Position numbers and translations under genes: made by a program
Shown here: piece by piece, positions 45,859 through 57,692 of the stretch
How positions within the stretch are numbered: position 1 is the first letter of the stretch
Layout: every line of letters starts with the position of its first letter
The notes under the pieces: model-generated
Told to the model about the DNA's origin: nothing
Seen by the model: the letters and a program-made list of their open reading frames with translations, nothing else
Databases searched by the model: none
Assembly: GCA_022592435.1 (NCBI GenBank)
Contig: JABYQS010000052.1
Location: 124,001 to 188,000 of the forward strand
Reading direction: 5' to 3'
From: Cerioporus squamosus
Lineage: Eukaryota > Basidiomycota > Agaricomycetes > Polyporales > Polyporaceae
DNA: 64,000 bases

Positions 45859-48142
45859 GACCGCGCGGTGTCGAGGAGCGGACGGAAGTGGAGGGAGAGA
45901 ATGAAGAAGGCAGGATGTTCGCCGAGAGAATTTGCCGGTCTATATACCGCATTGCGTTCCACACACGGATAGATGCCGATAAGACCCCGGCATCCCGATT
46001 GGAAAGCCGGCTATGCGCCTTGATCTGGATCTCGTGTAATACGCACATCTTCTCATGCCAACGGCCTTCCCAGAACATCCCGTGCTTCGTACGCAGGCGG
46101 GCGCTGCCACTGAGACCACTGCGAGCGCACCGGAAGGTAGAAAGACAGCGAGCCTGCTCTCTTGTAGGTCACGCATCTTCTCGGAAAGCCCGGGGACAAC
46201 AGAAGCAGTTTAGAGTGAATTCTGAGTGAAATTGAGAAGCACGCTCGGCGTGCGATCATCGATCATCCATGTCTTTGGTCTCTTGATCGCGTGGTTAGAT
46301 GCCGCCCGGTGTCCAACGTGTTTGCTCTCGGCCTTCAAACAGCCCCCGAATATCATCCCCACATGCTGCCTACCACGAAAAATGTCCAGCCAGGATTCGC
46401 GGCGGCAGAGCTATGCGGATAAGTAGCAACGCATCTTGGTTCGCCTCCTCTTTCTGGAAGCTTCCCTGTCGCTTTGCATGCCGCCGTAGCCGTTCCAGGG
46501 ATGTGTCCAGTCTGATAGCCTCGGTGGCTGAGTCAATGACCGAGGTGATATTTGCAAACAGGCAATTGCCGGGCCAAAGTCGGTGCAAGTCGGTGGCGTT
46601 CGGGCAATGACCTCGGCAATTCCTCTTGTTACCGAGAGAATCGGACTGCGGAGGGCACCTGGGCTCTGTTCGTGACCTGTACGACCTCCAGATTGAGTAT
46701 GAGCACGTCAAAGCGGATAGGGGAGGCACTCTCTATCCCCATTTCACCCTAGTGACCTGAGGTGACCAATCGGCTGCGGGGGTCCTCGCGATAGACGGCC
46801 CCGGGCATCTGTTCTCCTCGCAAGATGGGTTATGACACCGCGCTTGCGGACACGTAATCCTGGAATGCCCGAACAACCTGCGATGGATAAGGCAATCTTG
46901 CAGCGATACGCGCGGTTCCCAACATCAGCGAGCCGTTGCTGAAACCCGCAGTCTTGCAATCTTGTTGATTCACCGTCGACGGCGACTAACCGTGAGTCAC
47001 CGGTGAGAACGATGAGCGAAAAAGGGATTGCCGCCAGAACCTTCCGCATACCGCCGACGCCGAAGTGCACCGTGTGGTCGACTCGGAGTACGAATGAGGC
47101 GCGGCCAATAACTCTGAGTTGCAAGCGTTAGAACTGCGGCACGCATGGGCGGACATGAAAGGGCCTGTCACCTGAATGCCGGACGGGTCCTACATCGCGT
47201 CTAATCGAGGTGACGCAAGCACTGTCTCGGCCATGAACTATGACCGCTGGCTGGAAGCACTGAGACTTGGCCTCGTCGCGTACTGGCAGTTTGTTCCGTC
47301 ACAGACCGCCGCGCCTCGTACTTGCACCCCTGCTCCTCGGAGTGGACCTGTGCAAGCTGATGAACTTCCTTCGCTGGCTGGTTGACGTAGCACTCGCCTC
47401 ATGATGCGGAGAGCAAGTGACTGAGAGCTCGTCAAGAGCCTGGTGTTCTGGCTCTTAGTGTTCGCAAGTCCCGAGTCCCGATAAAAATCATGTTACCTGC
47501 AGGCTAATGTAGGAGCTTGCGCGGCGGACATATTTTCATGGCGGCGTTCGGCATCCGAGAAGCCTGTGACTAGTCAGGGCACCGAGCCCGAGATACAGTC
47601 GACCGTTCACGGCGACTCTGGATCAGGGCACTTCGGCGTTTGTACCTTGATATTCGTCCAATAGGATGATCCTAATGGATGAACGCGTTAGAAGGAAGTC
47701 GTGAGCAGTAAAGACCGCTCATCGTGACCCATATTTTGACCACGACTCACTACTCGCCGTTGAGCGCAGGTCCCCCGAATGAACCGAGTTCGCTCGGTGC
47801 GTTGAGGGCCAGTCGGCTCTCCCGGCCGCTCGTACGTTATGTCAGATGCTGTGTGCTCATTTGAATGCCGGGTAGAGTTCGACCCCCCGACCAGCAGGAC
47901 GGCGCCCGCTCACGTTTCACCGTCCTCGTGGCCGGGTAACGTACTTTTCGCGGCCTTCCCCTGATACTGATGCAACGCACCGTCCGAGACGTGTCAAGGC
48001 TGAAAGCAACGGTAGCATAGATGAGAGCATAAACAAGACGTAACACAGATAGCCATCCAACACTGGGCTGCCAGACGTCAGCAAATTACCAGAGACGATG
48101 GAAGGCCACTCACAAGTTGATAGTAGTCAAGCGCTCCAGAAA
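45859..48142. other. Long intergenic region, no gene seen
   Basis: This 2.3 kb region lies between the two F-box paralogues. Open frames at 46370-46729 and 46744-47124 (minus) lack motifs and introns and have codon use unlike the neighbours. I see no inverted repeats that would mark a transposon. Confidence 0.5.
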
Positions 48143-49957
48143 TCACTGCAGAATACACCCGCGGTCTGCGACCGCGCCCATGCCCATGCCCCGCCTCTCC
48201 TCCGAAACCTTGCAGCACGTCCTGAGGTCCTCGACTTCGCATTCGAGCTCACCCCTGCGCTTCTTCTCCTCCATCCGGAGCCTAACTAGCAGTGGCAGCA
48301 CTCGGTTCACCTCCTCCCAGCAGTGATACCACGCGGCACTGGCTTGCGAGATTTTCGACGCTGCCTCCAAATCATCCCGAGTGGCTGCTACGATGGCTCC
48401 CGGCTCCGGCCAGTTGACCCCTGCGACAACCTCGCATCCGAGGGGACACAGCTGGCTGAGAAACAATGCAATCGTCTCCGGCCCGTCAATGCTCGAGGTC
48501 CCGAAGCAGAGCCGCTGAAGGCGCGAAAATGGCCGCGCCGTCAACCCCAGAAGGCGCGCCAGCTGTTCAGCGTCTGGAAGAGGAGTGGCGGGATTGGCCG
48601 AAGCGTCGATGTATAACCCGAGGTCACGGATGTTGGGGCAGTGCTTGGCGAAGGGAATGAGTGCGTGCAGTGTGAGCGAAGACGGCTCCGTGGTGGGCAT
48701 CGGCCCGCCATTCAAATTGAGGACTTCGAGCTGCGGCCAGCTCGATGCGAGTTCCTCGATGTCTGCTTGTGAGATCGCGAGGGGTGTCTCCCAGTTGAGC
48801 TGGAACGAAGTCAGTTCGAGCATTTCAGGACAGGATTGATGGTCTCCCAGGTGAGGAGCTCGTCCTTAGGAACAGCACGCCGGAAGACGTAGGGGGTGGG
48901 ATCGCCGGAGTAGTCGAGCACGAGCTCCGTGAGATGAGGGCACTTCTCCGCCACTGCGACGAAGAATTCGTGCACAAGTTGTGGGGAGACAAGCTGGATG
49001 AGATGGACATAAAGCTGTCGCAAGGTGGAAGGGAAGAATGGCGCATTCATGAAGCGAAGTATGGCCGGGAGTTGGACGTTGACGTTGAAGTCGTACAGAA
49101 CGGGGAACGCGCCTTCTTGCAGGACGGGCTTCCATTCCTGGACATCCGCGACGTCGCCGCCTCCCTGGTGTTCGAGAAATTCGAACTGGACCACACCGAG
49201 GTTCTCCCTTCGAGAGAGCGCTTCGATGACCTTGGTTGTTAGCGTATACTTGGGTAGGGTGATATCCTCTAGCTTCGGGAGCGCGGTGAAGAGCTCGCAC
49301 AGCCCCGTCTCAATGTCGCGCACAGGGAAGGAGAAGCGAAGATCGATTCGTGTAATCTTGGGCATGCGGAGCGCAATTTCCTGGAAGTAGACGTTGAACG
49401 AGTATTGGGCCGATGGGGTGAGCAAGACCGCGAACCGCTTGATGTTCTCGTGCATGAACATGAGGGAGAGGCGGAGGCGCTCGCCTGTCTCGGATGTCCA
49501 TGTCAGCCAAGATAGCTTAGGGAATAGATGCAAAGTGGTGCGCGTCTGCGCGATCTCATCGAACACCAATGGTTCCTGCAGATATTTGTCGATGGAGGAT
49601 GTAACGACGAGCTTGCGCACGCGACTTGCATAACGCATGAAGCGCATCCAGTCGCTTGGCTCGAGTGGCCTACAGAATCGCTTCTGCATGTCAGAACGGC
49701 GTGGACCAATGCAGAGAAGTACGTACCTGTCCTTCAGGGCATTCTTCCGTCGGTGCAAGAAGGTGTAGCATGCGTGGGAGGTCCTCCACATCGCGCCACA
49801 ATATATCCAGGGCAACCTCAGCCCAAGCCTTGCATACGAGTGCATTCCTCCTGAGGTCCCCCATCTCGAGAATCGAGAATATCATCTCGAGGAGTTCCGG
49901 GACGGTCAACACGCGGTGTATGATCGTCACATACAAAGACGGCGCGCGAGTGAGCAT
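48143..49957 (-). pseudogene. F-box / LRR-like protein with C-terminal coiled coil, copy 2, frameshifted
   Basis: Paralogue of the gene at 43991. Exon 1 reads VLTVPELLEMIFSILEMGDL and NALVCKAWAEVALDILW (F-box). A 43 nt intron (gtacgtactt...catgcag) leads to KRFCRPLEPSDWMRFMRYAS. The body includes LFPKLSWLTWTSETGERLRL, FTALPKLEDITLPKYTL and LVHEFFVAVAEKCPHLTELV. At about 48829 the frame breaks: ETINPVL runs to a stop, while the adjacent frame continues EMLELTSFQLNW, aligning with the paralogue once one missing base is allowed. The rest (ISQADIEELASSWPQLEVLN to EEKKRRGELECEVEDLRTCC) is preserved to the stop at 48143. A single lesion means an assembly error is possible, so the pseudogene label is provisional. 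Confidence 0.68.
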
Positions 49958-50849
49958 CCGTGCGCCTGGAAACGGATGGGCTCAGTATCAGAACTCCGTC
50001 ACAGACAAAATTAGCTACCTCTCCTGCTCATCGCGGGGTTGAGCGCCACTGCAGTAGATGTTGGTCGTGGTGGTTTGAAGTCAAGGATGAACCATGGGAA
50101 TATCGAGTACCCAATCTTATCTCATCTAGCCGGAGTTCAATCCCCGATGCTTACCCTCGACTAACGTGACTTACCCCATTAGGTCGGCGCGTCAATTCGA
50201 TGTTACCGGTACACCCGTCGGGACGTTCATCCACAAGTCATCCTTTCCCTTCATGATCACTACTAGAACTGTTGACGTTCCACGCACTCACAATCGCGCA
50301 GGACCTCAAACCAAGCTCAACAGCGAGCCACACTCTCTGCCAAGGGGTGAGCGTCTCAGATATTCGTCCACGGCTGCACGATCACTCATGGATTGAGGAC
50401 AGGCTTCTGTAGCACCTTGGACTGACTCCTCATGGCACGCCTAGGTCTGCTACAGCTTTTCTGGCTGATATATAGTGAGGGCCAATGCGACATGTTATAA
50501 GCAGGTGATGCACTCTCTGGTTAGATGGATGGAGAAGTTGCAGCGGGTACTCATACAATCCGCTCCACGAGTAGAGCTCTCCCGGGCCGTCTGGCGGTAC
50601 GTCACCTCCCTATACTATCATTGAGCTTCGCTTGCGCTTGCGGAACAGGTGCTGCCTCCGAGGAGCTCGAGTACGGACTCTCTAACGGCCCGCAGTCTTC
50701 AGCAGATCACTGCTTCTCGACATGCTGAGGTCAGGTGGACAGCGGCATCTTAGCCGATAGTTCGCATTCGTATGGCGGAGCAGTATAAGAGGTCGCAAAG
50801 TGATCCCGAAGAGCGAACGGAAGGCCGCACCTATTCCCCGACTCGTAGC
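49958..50849. other. Intergenic, divergent promoter region
   Basis: It lies between the F-box copy 2 start and the GDSL esterase start. It holds the esterase TATA box at 50784-50790. No gene was recognised. Confidence 0.5.
50784..50790 (+). promoter_or_regulatory. Candidate TATA box of the GDSL esterase
   Basis: TATAAGA lies about 60 nt upstream of the ATG at 50850 and inside the alternative upstream reading frame (ATG 50772). This favours 50850 as the start. Confidence 0.5.
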
Positions 50850-52304
50850 ATGCACTTCTTAAGTAGCCTCGCCGGACTCGCTCTGTCGGCCGTGTTCCTG
50901 TCCGCACTGGCTACCCCGGTTGCGAACGGAACTTTCGAACCAAGATTCGACTGGGACAAGATCAAGTATGTCTACGCGTTCGGAGACTCATACACCTTTG
51001 TGGGAGGCACCGAAGGCTATCCGAGATGGAGGTCAAGAGCCCTCTACCGCTACTTGCCACTTCGACTGACTTCGAATCTCCGGTCATAGCTTCATAGGCA
51101 GTGCTTTCAACTTCTCGTACACCCCGCAACAACTCTTGGAGGACGAGATCCAGCTCAATGTGGTAGGTCCTTTGTATGACCCGTTTCAGTACATTGACTG
51201 AATCTCGTATGAGACTGGGTCGGATGGTGCTAGCTGGGTACGTCCCTTCCATCTGACTACTCTCTCAGAGGCGTCTGACTTGGTATACCATCACATCCAG
51301 CTGGAATATCTCACTGGGTGCTTCCAAGGAAGACCGTCCGAGTGTGCGCCGCGACAGCTATGGGACTTCGCTTTCTCCGGTGCGGACGTCGACAAGAACC
51401 TGTAGGTGGATATGCCTTCGTTGCTGGGATCCTGATCTCTCACTATATGAACCAGGATCCCGCTTCACCACAACTTCTCTGTCGACCTCGTCGACCAAGT
51501 CAGGGAGTGGGCACTGTACGCATCCGAGGTCGTACCGCATCCTGCAGATGAGACTATCACTGCGTTCTGGATCGGCATCAACGACACGGGAGATACGGTG
51601 AACAACAGCACCGTACGCTCATGTATTCCTTTCCTTATGGGCTTCGCTCACGGCACGACCAATACCAGCTGGATTTCAAGGCATTCTGGGAGCTCGAGAT
51701 GCAGTCGCTCTTTGGTGCCGTGGTATGCTTCCTTACGAGACTATCTCGGTTCTTCATATTCACCATGTCGTTGCTCTCGCTAGCAAAACGCCTACGACCA
51801 CAACCTCCGCGGCGCGTATCTCTTCATGACGCTTCCACCGCTCGAGCGCTCTCCGGACCACATTGGGAACCCCATTGCGCCGCTCTACGAACAGAACATC
51901 AAGGACTACAACACAGCGCTGCTCAATCACGCTGCCCACTTCGCGCGTACCCATCCGGATGTGAACGTTCTGACGTTCGACACGCACCAGTGGTTCTACG
52001 AGATCCTCGACAACGCGGAGCAGTACGGCTTCACTAACATCACTGGGTAGGCGGTCACGCTCCCTACCCCACGTTCTGCGAGGCGAATACTGATGGCCGC
52101 CGGACCCACACTGCAGGTTTTGCCAGTGCAGTGACCCGAGCTTCTTCTGGTTCAGTGAGTTCACGGTCCGGCAACGACTGCCCGTGTGACTGACTTTGAG
52201 AATGCTTTCTAGACACTGGTCACCCGACTGCCCGCGTGCATGGTCTTCTTGCAGAGGCGGTTGAGGCTGAACTCAGAAAGGTCTCAGCCATTGGACCCAC
52301 CTGA
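50850..52304 (+). CDS. Secreted GDSL/SGNH esterase (CE16-like acetylesterase)
   Basis: The start MHFLSSLAGLALSAVFLSAL gives a clear signal peptide, probably cleaved near LATPVANG. The catalytic Ser block is YVYAFGDSYTFVGGTEGYP. FIGSAFNFSYTPQQLLEDEI, LTGCFEGRPSECAPRQLWDF and FSGADVDKN follow. Block III is WIGINDTGDTVNNST, and the C-terminal block is SFFWFNTGHPTARVHGLLAE with the catalytic His. At least nine exons are joined by short introns; it ends VSAIGPT. CE16 enzymes remove acetyl groups from hemicellulose oligomers outside the cell, fitting a plant-biomass degrader. The usual Asp before the catalytic His region is not obvious (NTGHP), a point worth checking. N-glycosylation sequons are present (NDT, NNST). 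Confidence 0.87.
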
Positions 52305-52574
52305 CCGGAGCGCACGGACGTGTATATCCTTTCCGGCGCATGCATATTTCTCTTGTCTTGAGCTCGCGTCCATCTCATGTCTTTATTCGGACGAGGATTG
52401 AATGAAGGAAGCCGGTCAGATGAACAAAGACAACACGGTATATTTCGTAGCAGACATATCTACGCTGATCCTTAGTCAGAAATCTCGTACAGCCATTACT
52501 TCCCATCGCATCCAATTTCTATTCGTACAGTCCTACCATTCACTGCAACCATTTGCACTCCATGCACCCACCAC
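52305..52574. other. Short convergent intergenic region
   Basis: 3' flanks of the esterase and phospholipase D genes. Nothing else was seen. Confidence 0.4.
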
Positions 52575-55500
52575 TCAGATATAGATCGGCAGAGTGGGGT
52601 TAAGGCCACGCCACTCAGGGCCCTGGACGAAGCTGTCCTCATCGATGAGGAAATCCTACAGTAGAATAGTTAGCAAATCAATCCCGACATTGGCACGAGT
52701 ACGAAGATATACCATCGGGCACTCGACAAGCGCACCACGGACCTCCGAGAGGCGCTCCTTGATGCGCTGGAGGGAAATGTCGGGCACGACGTGGCCAGTC
52801 ATGACATCGGGCACGTAGGCCTGCAAAAGCGAGCTTCAGCGAAACATCACGGCGCATCCCAGTGATAACCTACATCGTAGTCCTTCCAACTGCGGATGAG
52901 GTTCGTCGGCACGGGACGGAAGACCTCCGTGAAGATCTCGCGATTCTTGCGCGCCGTGTTGTTCCAAAGGTTGATCGTGTCGTCCGAGAGCGGGTCCGCG
53001 ACGATCTCGTCCTCCTGCTGGCCTGTCTCGTCCTCGTTCGGGTGAGGGGCCGGCTGCATGAACGAGTCGGGGCGGTCTTCATCCCTGCACCACTGCGGCG
53101 GAATGAGACCGAGGTGCTCTGCATTGCGGTCAGCGCACAGACACTACTTGCATGAACAAAGGCGACGGACCGCGATACAGCTTGCGACGGAGTGTCGCAG
53201 CGAAGCGAGCCGCCTGGTACTGCTGGCCGTCCATGTACGTGTCGATCATGTCCTCGTCCTCGACAACGAGGGCAATCTCGGAGTCACCGTCACCCTGATT
53301 CGCATTCTCAATCAGCTGAACTTATGCATGTAGCTACGGCGACATACCTTCTGGCTACGGTCGTTCAAGTTGGCGGAACCCATCTGGAGTGAGTAATCAG
53401 TACCCCTACAACTCCCGCGCAGTGCCAAAACTCACGATGACACGCCTGTCATCCACGATCATGACCTTCGAGTGGATGTACAGCAGCTCCGAAACAAAAG
53501 CGGCGCGCTCCTCGTCCTCAGTTCCGGCCCATTTCTCGTCAAGCAGACTCGTGCTGTCATGCAACATGTGCTGCACGACATTGTCCGCGACGTCCTCCGC
53601 GCCGCGAAGTTCCTGCGCAGCATTGCGCCAGCGGTCGATGATCTCACGCGCCTCTTCCACGGTGGGGGGCATGGGGTACGTCTCCGTCTTCAGTTCGGGC
53701 TTCTTGCCGGACGTGGTCTGCTCAGCGACCATCTTGCCCGTGGGGATCGAGACCGAAACTTCCTTTGGGTCCTCGATGCCCTCGCCGCGGCCAACCCAGA
53801 CACGCGCAAGTGCCACGTTCAGCTGGTGGAACGTTACGCCGCTGCGCTCCTCGATCTGTTTCATGTATGACCCTATGATGTGGGTAAGTAGCGTGGATGG
53901 AGCAAGCAGACGGAGGGGCACGCACCCCATGGCGCGTTGATACGGTCGTACGCGCGCAGGTGATAGAAGCGGATGTAGTCGGACCTGTCGTCAGCTCTCG
54001 TCAGCGTCAAGCGGAACTGAACACGAGGAAGCACTTACGGCTCGTAACCAGCCTTGCGGATCTCCTCGTAGATACTGTGTCCACCCCGGTTCATGGTGCG
54101 GTACTGGGCAGCCATGATCGTCTTCACGGACGTCTCATCCTTGACTACGCGTACGGTCAGCTCATGTTCTCCACGGAGCCGACGCAACTTACCTTGGCCA
54201 GCGAACCCGGGGACTTCGGGGATGACGACCACCACGCGGAACTTGGTTCCCTCACGGCCGGCGCGCACAATACGCTCGACGAGTGCCTTTGCAATCTGAT
54301 TCTGGACGGGACCGTCGTCCTGGGTGTTGGAGATGAAGAACTGGTTCTCTGCGACCCACTGTGAGCGAGTTAACACCAGATTCAGCTGTTAGACTACGTA
54401 CCGATGTAGATGAAGTGCTCAGATTCGCGGATGAGGTCAATGTCTAGCCCAGCGTCAGATCAGAACCTCTTCCAAGATTCCCGAACACGTACAGGCATTC
54501 TGGATACTGCGCTCCGTGAGGACGCCGTGGCTCCAGTCCGACACACTGCGCACCGCCTGCACGCGGCACGTACCCCGGGCAATTGGCTCCTCCTTATCGT
54601 AATCTTGAACGTCGCTCCTGTGAAGGTGGAAGCGATCTTTGAAGTGCTTGCCAATGCCGTGCCAGCGCTCGCGATGAGGGTGACCTGAGCTAGGAGATGA
54701 GGCACGTCGATGTGAACGGAACGTGTCCACCTACGGGCAACGGCTTCATTAGGAGCGGCCTCGACATCATGAGGGAGGGCGAGCCAGTCGAAGCGACTAC
54801 AGCTGGTTAGCTTAGCTTTCATACGTCTGGTCTTGGGACTTACGTATCATTGCGGTACTGTAAAACGCCACGGGTGTCAGTGTCGGACGCTCCCAAGCAC
54901 TGATGCTACACGTACCTTGCGTTTCTTGACCTCGTTCCAGCGCTCAACGAAGTGCTGCACGATATCGAGCACAACGTCTCCAGTGATGGTCATGTGCACA
55001 TCGTGCCAGGGCATCCGCGCGCTCTCGATCGAACTCAGCCCGTTGCTGACGTAGTTCGGGACGTTCTGGAAGTCCATAATGCGCGCGTTGTTGTAGTCCT
55101 GTCCGGGAAAGAGAGTCGCAAACGGGTCGAGCGGGTGCACGTCCGCAAGGGGGTGCGAATGCGTATCCCACCGTCCGAAGCAGAGGTCCAGGCCACCAAT
55201 GCAGGCGTAGTGGTTGTCGACGACGACGACCTTCTCATGGTGCGACCAGAACTCGACGTCGTCCTTGCTGCCGATGTGGTCGGGGTGCCGCATGACGGCG
55301 ATGTTCGGGTGGAGCGCCTCGAGGGTCTCCTTCGTGTGGTGCGAGCTCATCGTCATGGTCTGCACGACCTCCTTGTAGACCACGACGTAGACCTTCACGC
55401 CTTGCTCAGCCTTGCGCTTGAGGATTCTGTCGATGCGCCACTCCGGGTACTTGGCGGGAGGACGGCGGAGGTATAGTTCAGGAGTAAGCCACCAGTCCTG

Positions 55501-56044
55501 GCAACGACTCGAGGTCAGTATTTGGATAGTACCGATGGCGGTTCCTGAAGCAACTGGACAGACAGGGGCACCGCCATGAGGGAACTGGACATACCAGGAT
55601 GAAGATAGCCTCCTGCGCCTTCTCCAGGAGCTCGGACACGGCCCACATGTAGTCATGCCCGTCGATATGCCTGTGAGGCTGGTTTGACAACTGCACCCGC
55701 ACGCAACTCGAAGGACGAACGTACCACTTGACGAAGTTCTGCGCCCTCTGGGTCGCGAATGAGTGGAATCGGTGTCCCGACTGGATCTCTGCGCGGATCA
55801 TGTCCGCGCGTTTCTCCTCAGGATCATCATGGCGACCTGTGGCCTAGTTAGCGACGAGATGCGGTTGTTTGACAAGACGGGTACGGACGATCCGGGTTCA
55901 GTATGCCTGATTAGATTCAGTCAGTCTTTCAGACTCACGGCCAAGCTCCTTTGTTCACGCACCTATCGCCATCGCGCGAGCATGGCCAATGCCCTCCGGA
56001 ACCTTGTCCGCAATGCGCTCGAGCTTGTTGAGGAATTTGGACAT
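52575..56044 (-). CDS. Phospholipase D (two HKD motifs)
   Basis: Large multi-exon gene starting MSKFLNKLERIADKVPEGIG. It continues DMIRAEIQSGHRFHSFATQR, HIDGHDYMWAVSELLEKAQE and DWWLTPELYLRRPPAKYPEW. HKD motif 1 is WSHHEKVVVVDNHYACIGGL (H-x-K-x4-D). The central region has NQFFISNTQDDGPVQNQIAK and YEEIRKAGYEP. HKD motif 2 is LLYIHSKVMIVDDRRVI, followed after an intron by MGSANLNDRSQK. The C-terminus carries MTGHVVPDISLQRIKERLSE and ends GPEWRGLNPTLPIYI. No PX or PH domain is visible at the N-terminus, so it resembles the shorter fungal PLD rather than Spo14. It hydrolyses phosphatidylcholine to phosphatidic acid at membranes. The product is probably about 830 residues; exon edges in 54200-54900 were not all fixed. 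Confidence 0.9.
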
Positions 56045-57692
56045 GGCCGCGGTCGAGGTGGTGGTGGTTGTTGAGCAAGAGGTTAAGCGATGCGAGATGG
56101 TTGTCTGGTGATAGTATGCCGGCAACAGCCGCTGGATACGGGGGCAATGACGGACGCCGAGCCATTGCCAACCGGCTGCTTGGCGCTGCTGCGCGCGATG
56201 ACAGGAGTCCTTCGCTCGACGGCGAGCGCGATGAGGAAGGTGTCGCGCGCGACGCGGAATGACCGTCGGCGGTCCGTCGCCACCGTCGCGAACAGCCGCG
56301 ACTTGGCCGCGTCGCGCAAGCACGTGATGCATACCTCGACCTCCTCCTCCTCCTCCTGAGGCTCCTCCTCCTCTAGCTCTGTGTCTTCCTTCTCTTCCGC
56401 CAGCCGCAAGACTTCATGTCGCGCGCAACATCCTCACAAGTCGTCCATTGAAGTACCGGTAACGACAGCTGTGACGAACGCACGCCTTTCATGCGCCAGC
56501 GGGTCATAGCGCTCGTCAAGCTCGTTCGACCTTGGGCAGAATCTGACAGAGAGCAACATACGACTTGTCGGTTCGCGAGTTAAGTACCTAGGGAGACGGC
56601 AGAGAGCACGCTGGTGGATTAAAGGTCAGGACAGCATTGCCGTCTCACTGTCAACTACCAGCACGAAAGGGCGAATGTCAATGGGCTTGAAGTCAAGGAG
56701 GGTCGGAACTCTAGCCTGTACGAGCGAAACCTATCCGACTCCCGAGGGTCATTGAACGTGTGCGCCCGCTCGGGTATAACCAAAACCTCCATCTCACGAA
56801 GTACAAGGAGACGTGCCCGATGCCGTCCTCAATCGAGTATAGGTTCGTCTCCAGGCTTCAGTCTCAGGGTTCGCCCTTGGACCCTCGTTGGGCCTCGTAT
56901 GCCTTCACATCGGCCACAGCACGATAGGACCGCAAGATCTTCACGGAAGCCGAGGTCTTCCGCCCACGCCGAGGAACCACCAGTGGAGATAATGCGATGT
57001 AAGTTGTCCAATGAGTTGCGCTCCTGCGTAACCAAAGTATTGGCGCTTTGCTTCGTACAGGGTTTACGTTCCAGATGTCATGCATTCATGACTGGCCATG
57101 TTTACTCAAAATCTCCCGATGAGCATTGAGAAGTGGTTCTTGGAGGTTCGCAATGCCCGTGGCGAATTCCCGATGGTAAGACCTCGTATTGCGCGTTCCG
57201 TTGATGTTTCTGCTTCAGGACATCGCTAAGGATGGCTTCATCAATAGGCAAAAGTGACATGGCCTCAACTCTACCTACCCAGGGAGATACACTATTACAG
57301 TGATATACCAAAGTGCGCGCGTTGGACTGTGACTGCTCTACGGATACGAGAGAATTCGATGGGCAGTAACGCTTCACAATAGTGAGCCCTCGTAAGTTAT
57401 GCTGTGGAGTCTATGGAAGATACAGCCTACTTCGTAGTAGACGTATATGTAGCTCTGCGGCCGTACGCAGTTTGATCACTAAGCGGGCAACATAAGAAGG
57501 CTATCAAGACAGTAAGTCTTAGTCAATAGTGTACGAGTAATGCTTCAATCCCGGTTCAATCATAGATAACAATGGATAAGAACGACGGGCTTACCCAAGG
57601 TTTAATAACCCATAGTAGGCTGGCGTCTTCGCCGTCAGCCACACCTTGGTCCGCAGCCACCACCAGCCATTCTTTCCCGTCTCTCAAACAAC
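56045..57692. other. Long intergenic region, no gene seen
   Basis: The PLD 5' flank includes CTC-rich microsatellite sequence at about 56338-56377. Open frames at 56752-57129 are unconserved. No repeat or RNA gene was recognised. Confidence 0.5.

Noticed and set aside
46744..47124. 126-codon minus-strand ORF in the 45.9-48.1 kb gap
   Set aside because: Isolated, intronless, no motif, no paralogue; probably chance.
56829..57085. Minus-strand frames reading AEDLGFREDL and YRAVADVKAYEA
   Set aside because: They look faintly like an enzyme fragment, but the two halves lie in different frames and I cannot assign a family.
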